From NCBI GenBank assembly GCA_937911965.1, contig CALDPL010000304.1, positions 1 through 6,179 of the forward strand: a stretch of 6,179 bases of DNA, given 5' to 3'. Origin of the DNA: an uncultured Allomuricauda sp. GTDB lineage: Bacteria > Bacteroidota > Bacteroidia > Flavobacteriales > Flavobacteriaceae. Shown piece after piece: positions 1 through 5,187 of the stretch. Within the stretch, counting starts at the first letter, position 1; every line of letters starts with the position of its first letter. Position numbers and translations under genes: made by a program. The notes beneath the pieces were generated by a model that saw nothing but the letters and a program-made list of their open reading frames with translations, was not told where the DNA came from and searched no databases.

Positions 1-222
1 ATCAAGGCGGACGGCAAGGCCGAAGCGCTCTTTAACAACACGGCTGCCGAAGTGGGCGGCGCGGAGAAATTCATTCAAATCCGCCATATCCGCAACTGCT
101 ACAAGGCAGACCCCGAATACGGAGAGGGCGTTGCCAAGGCCCTGGGCCTTTCAATGGATGAAGTGAACGCCTTTGACATGACTCCCTACGACAAGTGGGC
201 GCCAAGGCCCACTCAAGGCTAA
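1..222 (+). CDS. Catalase, C-terminal fragment (5' end outside window)
   Basis: The reading frame is open from the first base and ends at TAA 220-222, giving the last 73 residues. The stretch FIQIRHIRNCYKADPEYGEG (visible residues 24-43), followed by VAKALGL, is the typical C-terminal helical segment of haem catalases, which convert hydrogen peroxide to water and oxygen in the cytoplasm. The tail after it is short, which fits the small-subunit (about 480-510 residue) monofunctional catalases rather than the large-subunit type with an added flavodoxin-like domain. The haem pocket and catalytic His/Asn lie upstream of the window, so activity cannot be judged here. A strong terminator follows directly, so this gene is probably transcribed separately from the pirin operon downstream. 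The family call rests on remembered C-terminal similarity. Confidence 0.85.
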   Translation: MKADGKAEALFNNTAAEVGGAEKFIQIRHIRNCYKADPEYGEGVAKALGLSMDEVNAFDMTPYDKWAPRPTQG

Positions 223-237
223 GGCCCATGGGACGAG

Positions 238-276
238 CAAAATACCCCCAGTCAAATTGGGGGTATTTTGATTTTT
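238..276 (+). terminator. Intrinsic terminator after the catalase gene
   Basis: A perfect 13-bp stem pairs 238-250 (CAAAATACCCCCA) with 258-270 (TGGGGGTATTTTG) around a 7-nt loop (GTCAAAT, 251-257). It is followed by a T run at 272-276. The stem starts 16 nt after the catalase stop codon. The A-rich 5' arm would also give a U-rich 3' end on the opposite strand, so it could work in both directions, although no minus-strand gene points into it here. Confidence 0.9.
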
Positions 277-284
277 GGGGTCCC

Positions 285-314
285 TTGAACCAAATCGGAC
301 CGTAAATAAATTTT
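285..314 (+). promoter_or_regulatory. Bacteroidota-type promoter for the pirin operon
   Basis: TTG at 285-287 and TAAATTTT at 307-314 are separated by exactly 19 nt. The known Bacteroidota housekeeping pattern is TTG, about 17-23 nt, then TAnnTTTG; the only mismatch is the final G. The site lies just after the catalase terminator and about 43 nt before the pirin ATG, the expected place for an operon promoter. The call rests on pattern and position only. Confidence 0.65.
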
Positions 315-357
315 TAATTAGTTGCCGGTCATCCTTAACCACAAAATCAAGCGTACC

Positions 358-1254
358 ATGTCCAATATTGAACTTATCATAGAAGAACGTGCCGCCGACC
401 TGGGTAAATTCCTGGTGGGCCGCCTTCTGCCCTTCCGACAGAAAAGGATGGTCGGGCCCTTTATCTTCATAGACCATATGGGGCCTGTAAAGCTCAACGA
501 AAGACAAAATTTTGATGTAATGCCCCATCCGCACATCGGGCTTTCCACCCTGACCTTTTTGTTCGAGGGCAGCATCATGCACCGGGACACCCTGGGCAAT
601 GAAATCGAGATCGAGCCCGGGGCGGTCAATTGGATGACCGCCGGATCTTGGATCGTTCACTCGGAGCGCACCCCGGAGTACCTGCGGGATTCCGACATGT
701 TCATGCACGGACTGCAAATATGGGTGGCCCTGCCCAAGGACTTGGAGGGAATGGATCCGGAGTTTTTCCATGTGGAACGCAAGGATATCCCACAATGGGA
801 CCAAGATGGCCTTCAATTCAGATTGGTGGCCGGGGAAGCCTTGGGCATGAAATCCCCTGTACCGGTCCACAGCAAGCTCTATATGTTGGAAATCAAAAGT
901 GACAGGGAACAATCGGTGAACCTTGGGGAACATCTCTACGGGGAATCCGGCCTGTATATTCTGGAAGGCAAAATCAAGAGCGAGGGGCATGTCTACGGGC
1001 CCAAGCAACTTCTGGTCGCCAAGGACAGTACCCTCTGCGAGTTTACCCTGACGCAGAACAGCACCATCTACATTTTCGGAGGGGAGCCCTTTCCCGAGGA
1101 ACGTTTTATCGATTGGAACTTTGTTTCAAGCAACAAGGACACGATTCGGGCTGCCAAGGAGAAGTGGAAGTCCCAGGATTTTAAAAAGATCAAGGGTGAC
1201 GATAAGGAATTCACCCCCTACCCGACCATTAGCGCTTCACTTAAAAGAAAATAG
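358..1254 (+). CDS. Pirin family protein (cupin, quercetinase-like)
   Basis: This 298-residue protein is a two-cupin pirin. The N-terminal cupin carries all four expected metal ligands: His57 and His59 in PHPHIG, and His101 and Glu103 in HSE. Bacterial pirins bind Fe or a similar metal, and some (such as E. coli YhhW) have quercetin 2,3-dioxygenase activity; in other species they are implicated in redox or metabolic control. The natural substrate here is unknown. The C-terminal cupin (about residues 175-245) contains GESGLYILEG and ends in FGGEPF, usual for the family. ATG 358 is preferred over an in-frame TTG at 322, because the 12 extra residues do not resemble a pirin start and would lie very close to the predicted promoter. 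It is the first gene of the apparent operon, with 5 nt before the OsmC-like gene. The length is close to the roughly 290 residues of human pirin. Confidence 0.92.
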   Translation: MSNIELIIEERAADLGKFLVGRLLPFRQKRMVGPFIFIDHMGPVKLNERQNFDVMPHPHIGLSTLTFLFEGSIMHRDTLGNEIEIEPGAVNWMTAGSWIVHSERTPEYLRDSDMFMHGLQIWVALPKDLEGMDPEFFHVERKDIPQWDQDGLQFRLVAGEALGMKSPVPVHSKLYMLEIKSDREQSVNLGEHLYGESGLYILEGKIKSEGHVYGPKQLLVAKDSTLCEFTLTQNSTIYIFGGEPFPEERFIDWNFVSSNKDTIRAAKEKWKSQDFKKIKGDDKEFTPYPTISASLKRK

Positions 1255-1259
1255 AACCC

Positions 1260-1658
1260 ATGGCAAGAATATCGTCCAGCATCAAGAAACAGCCCTACAA
1301 AGTCGACATCGAGTCCCCTACCGGGAATTCGATCATAGCCGACGAACCCCTTGAAATGGGGGGCGGGGGTCTGGGATTTTCCCCCAAGGAGCTTTTGGCC
1401 TCCTCTTTGGCGGCATGTACCTCCGCAACGGTAAAAATCTTTGCCGACCGGAAACAATGGGACCTACAGGAGGTCAAGATCGAAGTGGAACTCGATTATA
1501 TCAAGGAAGAGAACAGGACCCTTATCCACAGGTCCATTGACTTTATTGGGGACCTGGACCAAAAACAAAGGGAACGGCTCCTTGTAGTGGCCAATGCCTG
1601 TCCCATACATAAGATTTTAAGCAATCCCATCGAAATAAACACCCAAATAGGAAACTGA
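1260..1658 (+). CDS. OsmC/Ohr superfamily protein (thiol-dependent peroxidase-like)
   Basis: This 132-residue protein has the OsmC fold signature. The segment FSPKELLASSLAACTSATVK (residues 40-59) holds the first reactive Cys53 with Glu44 nearby, and NACPIHKIL holds the second, Cys114. In OsmC and Ohr proteins the two cysteines reduce organic or inorganic hydroperoxides through a disulfide cycle. The PLEMGGGGLGFSP loop before the central helix is also typical of this family. The shorter, YhfA-like type of sequence fits better than Ohr, which is usually a little longer and has a different N-terminus, so organic hydroperoxide specificity should not be assumed. The gene starts 5 nt after pirin and ends 10 nt before the DUF417 gene, so co-transcription is likely. 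No Shine-Dalgarno site is visible, as is usual in this phylum. Confidence 0.92.
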   Translation: MARISSSIKKQPYKVDIESPTGNSIIADEPLEMGGGGLGFSPKELLASSLAACTSATVKIFADRKQWDLQEVKIEVELDYIKEENRTLIHRSIDFIGDLDQKQRERLLVVANACPIHKILSNPIEINTQIGN

Positions 1659-1668
1659 TCCAAATCCA

Positions 1669-2247
1669 ATGAAAAGTTTAGTGGCATTTTTGGCCGATTC
1701 CCAGGCCAACTTCATCAACCTGACCCGAATCGGCATCTTTATCGTAATGGTATGGATCGGGGGTCTGAAAGCCTTTCAATACGAAGCGGACGGAATCGTT
1801 CCCTTTGTGGCCAACAGCCCCTTGATGTCATTTTTCTACGCCAAGGATGCCCCGGAATATGTCGATTATAAAAATCCCGAAGGAAAGACCGTGCAACGGA
1901 ACATCGATTGGCACAAGGAGAACAACACCTATATTTTTTCCTACGGCTTGGGTACGGTGATCGTGATCATCGGACTGATGGTCCTTTTGGGCATTTGGTT
2001 CCCAAAAATTGGCATGTACGGAGGCCTACTGACTTTTGGGATGTCCCTGGTCACCCTGAGCTTTTTGATCACCACCCCGGAAACCTTCGTTCCAAATCTG
2101 GGAGGGGATTTTCCAACACCACAACACGGGTTTCCGTATCTTTCGGGTGCCGGAAGATTGGTCATCAAGGATGTCATCATGATGGGGGCGGGATTGGTCT
2201 GTGCCTCTGAAGCGGCCAAACGAACCCTTGGGAGGGTGAATCCCTAA
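1669..2247 (+). CDS. DUF417 (YkgB/RclC-like) inner-membrane protein
   Basis: This 192-residue membrane protein has the DUF417 pattern: WIGGLKAFQYEADGIVPFVA (residues 29-48) followed by NSP, a mid-chain hydrophilic segment (59-86), TTPE (135-138) and FPYLSGAGRLVIKD (155-168). Four membrane spans are expected at roughly 20-36, 89-110, 114-134 and 164-181. The E. coli family member RclC (YkgB) belongs to the reactive-chlorine resistance operon rclABC, and its biochemical role is unknown. The length matches the roughly 195 residues of that protein. The hydrophilic segment between spans 1 and 2, rich in Lys, Asp and Asn, may be a lineage insertion. The link to hypochlorous acid defence is inferred from family and from the neighbouring peroxide genes. 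No rclA-like flavoprotein or rclR is in this window. Confidence 0.88.
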   Translation: MKSLVAFLADSQANFINLTRIGIFIVMVWIGGLKAFQYEADGIVPFVANSPLMSFFYAKDAPEYVDYKNPEGKTVQRNIDWHKENNTYIFSYGLGTVIVIIGLMVLLGIWFPKIGMYGGLLTFGMSLVTLSFLITTPETFVPNLGGDFPTPQHGFPYLSGAGRLVIKDVIMMGAGLVCASEAAKRTLGRVNP

Positions 2248-2282
2248 ACCCTTGGAAGCATTGAAAACAAACTGAGCCAAAT

Positions 2283-2912
2283 TTGCAATCGAACATCACA
2301 GTCATCCTCGATTTGATAGGCACCTTTGCCTTTGCCATTAGTGGAATCCGCATGGCATCCGGAAAGCAGATCGATTGGTTCGGGGCCTTTATCATCGGCT
2401 TGGTCACCGCAATTGGCGGGGGGACTACCAGGGATTTATTGTTGGATGTCAGACCCTTTTGGATGACAGACCCCAAATATTTCCTTACCACCGGCTTCGC
2501 CTTGGTTTCTGCACTGGTTTTCAAGGACAGGCTGCTCAAATTGGGGAGTACCCTTTTTATGTTCGATGCCATAGGCCTCGGACTGTTCACCGCAACGGGG
2601 ATCAGCAGAAGCTTGGATGCCGACCTGCCTTTTTGGGTCTGTATTGTTATGGGGACCATCACGGGCTGTGTAGGCGGGGTGGTTCGGGATATGATCTTGA
2701 ATGAAGTGCCCCTGCTCTTCCGAAAGGATATTTATGCCATGGCCTGTGTGGCCGGTGGGGGAATCTATTTTATCGGCATGAATTTGGACCTGTCGGATGG
2801 CCTAACACAAATCATCGCGGTGGTCAGCGTGATTGTCATCCGACTTGTCGCTGTGAGGTTCCATTTGCATTTGCCCAAATTACAGCCTCTGGACTCGAAA
2901 GGGAGCGAATGA
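2283..2912 (+). CDS. TRIC (trimeric intracellular cation) channel family protein, UPF0126/YicG type
   Basis: This 209-residue, very hydrophobic protein consists of two similar halves, each with a Gly-rich motif and Arg-Asp: AIGGGTTRDLLLD (residues 43-55) and CVGGVVRDMILNEVP (129-143). The start matches the family, where ILDLIGTFAFAISG (8-21) is the first membrane helix, and PFWMTDPKYF (58-67) follows the first repeat as usual. Prokaryotic TRIC proteins are homotrimeric K+/Na+-permeable channels with about seven membrane helices. The start is taken as TTG 2283: an in-frame TGA at 2262-2264 leaves no upstream ATG, and the next ATG (residue 24) would remove the first helix. It lies 35 nt after the DUF417 gene and 28 nt before the antiporter gene, all on one strand with no terminator between. 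Confidence 0.9.
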   Translation: MQSNITVILDLIGTFAFAISGIRMASGKQIDWFGAFIIGLVTAIGGGTTRDLLLDVRPFWMTDPKYFLTTGFALVSALVFKDRLLKLGSTLFMFDAIGLGLFTATGISRSLDADLPFWVCIVMGTITGCVGGVVRDMILNEVPLLFRKDIYAMACVAGGGIYFIGMNLDLSDGLTQIIAVVSVIVIRLVAVRFHLHLPKLQPLDSKGSE

Positions 2913-2940
2913 AGGTATGTGAATTTCATACAAGCAGATT

Positions 2941-3894
2941 ATGTTGAACATCCTGTTATTGATCCTGGGTTTTGCACTGTTGATCTACGGTGCCAACGCC
3001 CTGGTGGATGGTGCCTCCTCCTTGGCTAAGACGTACAATATCCCCAATATTGTGATTGGATTGACCATTGTGGCATTTGGGACCTCTTCCCCCGAATTGG
3101 TAGTCAATGTCATGGCTTCGGCCAATGAACAATCCGACATCGCATTGGGCAATATCCTCGGCAGTAATATTTTCAATGTCCTTGCGATTCTGGGGCTGTC
3201 CGCCATAGTGTACCCCCTAAGCATAAAATCCAATACCACATGGATTGAAATACCCCTCAGCCTACTTTCCGCCCTGGTCGTCCTCACCATGGCCAATGAT
3301 ATATTTCTCGATGGGTCCCAAACCTCCGTGATTTCCAGGACCGAAGGCATAGGCCTTATATTTTTCTTCATCATTTTCATGGTCTATAACCTGAGTTTGA
3401 TGAAAAACAATCCCTTTGAAAGTCCATTGAACATCAAATACCTCACACGACCAAAGTCTTTTCTCTACATCCTTTTTGGCCTGATGGGCCTGATCTTGGG
3501 AGCAAAGTTGATCGTGGAATCGGCAAGTGACATTGCCAGGGCCTATGGAATTTCGGAACGGATCATAGGGCTGACCATAGTTTCCATTGGGACCTCTGCC
3601 CCAGAACTCGCCACCGCACTGGCAGCTGCCTATAAAAAGAACGTGGACCTCGCCATTGGAAATATTGTGGGATCCAACATCTTTAATATTTTCTTGGTCC
3701 TCGGTATCTCATCGGTCGTCAATCCGGTCAAAGTGAACATCAATTCCAATTTTGATCTGCTGGTCAATGTGGGAGCCGGTCTTTTGTTGTTCATTTTTGT
3801 TTTCACGGGAAGAAAGCGACAACTTGAACGTTGGGAGGGAATATTGTTGTTTTTACTTTACATACTTTACCTGACCTTCCTTTTAATGTGGTAA
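2941..3894 (+). CDS. Calcium/sodium antiporter (CaCA family, YrbG-like)
   Basis: This 317-residue membrane protein has the inverted alpha-repeats of Ca2+/cation antiporters. Repeat 1 holds IGLTIVAFGTSSPELVVNVM (residues 39-58) and GNILGSNIFNVLAILG (70-85). Repeat 2 holds IGLTIVSIGTSAPELATALA (209-228) and GNIVGSNIFNIFLVLG (240-255). Glu52 and Glu222 in the GTSxPEL motifs are the expected Ca2+-binding glutamates, so both half-sites look intact. About ten membrane helices are expected, with a hydrophilic middle loop around 155-172. The length fits the YrbG group. The family exchanges Ca2+ for Na+ (some need K+, others use H+); specificity cannot be read from the sequence. Both GSN motifs end in Asn (79 and 249), whereas the archaeal NCX_Mj is remembered to have Asp in the second repeat, so stoichiometry may differ. 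It is the last gene of the run. Confidence 0.93.
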   Translation: MLNILLLILGFALLIYGANALVDGASSLAKTYNIPNIVIGLTIVAFGTSSPELVVNVMASANEQSDIALGNILGSNIFNVLAILGLSAIVYPLSIKSNTTWIEIPLSLLSALVVLTMANDIFLDGSQTSVISRTEGIGLIFFFIIFMVYNLSLMKNNPFESPLNIKYLTRPKSFLYILFGLMGLILGAKLIVESASDIARAYGISERIIGLTIVSIGTSAPELATALAAAYKKNVDLAIGNIVGSNIFNIFLVLGISSVVNPVKVNINSNFDLLVNVGAGLLLFIFVFTGRKRQLERWEGILLFLLYILYLTFLLMW

Positions 3895-3961
3895 GGGCAA
3901 ATCGACATCGATCCCTGACCAAAAATGGTACCGATCTGCAAAAAAAAGGAGGGAATACTTG

Positions 3962-4011
3962 AATTGTAATATAGGCAATGGGCCCTTTCCCATTTTCAAT
4001 TACAGTTTTTT
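3962..4011 (+). terminator. Terminator of the pirin-to-antiporter operon, overlapping the end of the convergent gene
   Basis: An outer stem pairs 3962-3970 (AATTGTAAT) with 3999-4007 (ATTACAGTT; one G-U pair). An inner stem pairs 3977-3982 (AATGGG) with 3989-3994 (CCCATT) around a 6-nt loop. A T run at 4006-4011 follows in the plus direction. The structure lies about 68 nt after the antiporter stop and includes the last codons and stop of the minus-strand AhpD-like gene. A run of eight A at 3940-3947 could help end minus-strand transcripts, but no good hairpin directly precedes it on that strand. Confidence 0.6.
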
Positions 4012-4434
4012 GTGCGTGGAAATGGCGATTCTGTTCCAGGCATTGATCGCGACCACGGCCATAATGATCTGGGCGATATAATTTGGGGAAAATGACTTCA
4101 CTGCGCTATTATAGGTTGCCTGTGAGAGTCCAACTTCGCTGATTCGGGTCACCTCTTCGGTGATGGCCAAAAGGACACGCTCCTGTTCGGTGTAAAGCTC
4201 GGTCTCCCGCCAGGCATCCAACAAGAAAATGCGCTGTTGTGTTTCACCTTCGGCCAGGGCATCTTTGGTGTGCATGTTGATGCAAAAGGCACAGCCGTTG
4301 ATCTGGGAGGCACGTATTTTGATCAGGTGGTAATGGGTTCTGCTCAGATCTGATTCCTGTAGGTATTTTTCCAGGGCGAGTATGCCCTTATAGGCAGCGG
4401 GTTCCAACTTTTCGATATCTATCCTATTTTCCAT
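4000..4434 (-). CDS. Carboxymuconolactone decarboxylase family / AhpD-like protein
   Basis: This 144-residue all-helical protein has the AhpD-type redox motif INGCAFCINMHTKDA (residues 45-59), with Cys48 and Cys51 as a CxxC pair and His55 close by. In AhpD the pair reduces the partner peroxidase and shows weak alkylhydroperoxidase activity of its own. Many proteins of the CMD family with this motif have no assigned substrate. No ahpC is in the window, so a partner is not identified. The later segment LYTEQERVLLAITEEVTRIS (about 80-99) is usual in the group. The start at ATG 4434 is supported by a promoter-like box about 20 nt upstream. The gene lies downstream of the Crp-type regulator, on the same strand, but a terminator-like hairpin separates them. 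It converges on the antiporter gene, with the two stops 105 nt apart. Confidence 0.9.
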   Translation of the reverse strand: MENRIDIEKLEPAAYKGILALEKYLQESDLSRTHYHLIKIRASQINGCAFCINMHTKDALAEGETQQRIFLLDAWRETELYTEQERVLLAITEEVTRISEVGLSQATYNSAVKSFSPNYIAQIIMAVVAINAWNRIAISTHKKL

Positions 4435-4453
4435 GGTATTATATTTTCTCCCA

Positions 4454-4482
4454 CAAAATTAGTCCCAGGATCTCAAAAAAAA
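4454..4482 (-). promoter_or_regulatory. Promoter-like site for the AhpD-like gene
   Basis: On the minus strand TAATTTTG (4461 down to 4454) matches the Bacteroidota TAnnTTTG box exactly, 19 nt upstream of the ATG. The -33 region falls in the T run at 4482-4475, which offers TTT but no properly spaced TTG, so that half is weak. The same T run is the tail of the regulator terminator, so terminator and promoter overlap. Confidence 0.5.
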
Positions 4483-4498
4483 CTTAATCTGGATTAAG
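4475..4498 (-). terminator. Intrinsic terminator of the Crp-type regulator gene
   Basis: On the minus strand the palindrome CTTAATCCAGATTAAG (4498-4483) is followed at once by eight T (4482-4475). The stem has six to seven pairs and is AT-rich, so it may be leaky, but the long T run is convincing. The 5' arm includes the regulator stop codon (4496-4494 on the minus strand). Confidence 0.65.
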
Positions 4499-5069
4499 AA
4501 CGTTTTTTCCCTTTGATCCCACTCAGATATTCGGGCGTCATGTTCAGGTAGGAGGCCAATAGATGCTGTGGGACCCTTTGGGTGAACTCCGGGAAGTTCT
4601 CGTGGAAGTGATGGTACATTTCTTCCCTGGAGTAATCGAAGAGGTATTTGGTCCGGAATTGGGCCGCTGCATGGGCCCTGCGATGGATCAGCCTGAAATA
4701 CCGTTCCATTTTGGGAAAGCGTTCCAACAGTCTTTCCTGACCCTGGAAGTCAATGGCCAGTACCTCGGTGTCCTCGATGGCCTGTATGGCAAAGGATGAT
4801 TTTTGTTGATGTCCATAAGAGGAATGGTCCGTGATCCACCAGCCCTCAATGGCAAATTCAGTTGTCTGTTCCACCCCTTTTGAACTTACAAAATACATCC
4901 TTACACAGCCCTTTACCACAAAGAAATGCAGGCTGTTCCTGCTGTCAAGTTCCAAAAGATGCTCCTTTTTCCGGTATGAAGTGGGTGCAAAAAAGGCCAG
5001 TAGTTCCGATTCCTCCCTCGGATCCAATTCAACAAACTTTCTTATATGTCCAATGATGTTTTCCTTCAT
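4494..5069 (-). CDS. Crp/Fnr-family transcriptional regulator
   Basis: This 191-residue protein has an N-terminal cyclic-nucleotide-binding-like beta domain (about residues 28-115, with LHFFVVKGCVRMYFVSSKG at 47-65), a connecting helix (about 118-145) and a C-terminal helix-turn-helix in RVPQHLLASYLNMTPEYLSG. Short Crp-type regulators of this layout are abundant in Bacteroidota and mostly lack known ligands. The CRP phosphate-binding signature (GE, then RxA) is not evident and there are no FNR-type N-terminal cysteines, so cAMP or Fe-S sensing is not supported. An ATG at 5105 would add 12 residues, but it sits directly against a TAATTTTG box and would lie before the transcription start; ATG 5069 gives the usual start MKENIIGHI. 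The recognition helix reads PEYLSGIKGKKRS, where relatives generally have a LSRIR-type sequence, and the protein ends 11 residues after TPEY. Confidence 0.88.
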   Translation of the reverse strand: MKENIIGHIRKFVELDPREESELLAFFAPTSYRKKEHLLELDSRNSLHFFVVKGCVRMYFVSSKGVEQTTEFAIEGWWITDHSSYGHQQKSSFAIQAIEDTEVLAIDFQGQERLLERFPKMERYFRLIHRRAHAAAQFRTKYLFDYSREEMYHHFHENFPEFTQRVPQHLLASYLNMTPEYLSGIKGKKRS

Positions 5070-5106
5070 AGACCCAGGGTCCAAAACCAAGCCTACGGCC
5101 CCCATA

Positions 5107-5114
5107 CAAAATTA
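5107..5114 (-). promoter_or_regulatory. Promoter -7 box for the Crp-type regulator
   Basis: TAATTTTG on the minus strand (5114 down to 5107) is a full match to the Bacteroidota TAnnTTTG element. No TTG lies at the usual 17-23 nt upstream; a TTT at 23 nt is the nearest, so the -33 part is weak and may need an activator. The box lies about 38 nt before ATG 5069 and argues against the ATG at 5105 as the start. Confidence 0.5.
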
Positions 5115-5128
5115 AGCCATAAGCCCGA

Positions 5129-5166
5129 GCATCCCATAAAGTAATGCAAGGTTTTGTTCGGGATGC
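5129..5166. repeat. Inverted repeat upstream of the regulator promoter
   Basis: GCATCCC (5129-5135) and GGGATGC (5160-5166) form a perfect 7-bp inverted repeat with a 24-nt spacer, 15-52 nt upstream of the regulator -7 box. No T run follows on the minus strand, so it does not look like a terminator for the DUF418 gene. An alternative pairing of GAGC (5127-5130) with GCTC (5168-5171) competes with it. It may be an operator, an RNA hairpin at the DUF418 transcript end, or chance. Confidence 0.35.
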
Positions 5167-5187
5167 CGCTCCATGGGCCTCTTTCCC

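Noticed and set aside
322..357. TTG start extending pirin by 12 residues
   Set aside because: The extension has no pirin character and would begin only about 8 nt after the predicted -7 box, so there would be almost no leader.
151..1008. Long open frame (285 codons) on the minus strand across the pirin gene
   Set aside because: It is antisense to a protein with all pirin metal ligands, crosses the catalase end and the terminator, and its product resembles no family I know. It is best explained by codon bias of the real gene.
2177..2662. Minus-strand open frame of 161 codons over the DUF417-TRIC junction
   Set aside because: It overlaps two well-supported membrane protein genes, has low-complexity Ser/Lys/Pro-rich content and no recognisable domain.
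2915..2931. GTATG-N7-CATAC inverted repeat between the TRIC and antiporter genes
   Set aside because: It is only five pairs, AT-rich, with no T run after it. It is too weak to call a terminator or operator.
3914..3938. Small hairpin ACCA-AAAA-TGGT and GGTACC palindrome after the antiporter gene
   Set aside because: The pairing is four bases and sits before an A run on this strand. It gives no terminator in the plus direction and is likely chance.
5070..5105. Earlier ATG for the Crp-type regulator
   Set aside because: The codon lies 1 nt after a TAATTTTG box, so it would be upstream of the expected transcription start, and the 12 added residues are not typical.
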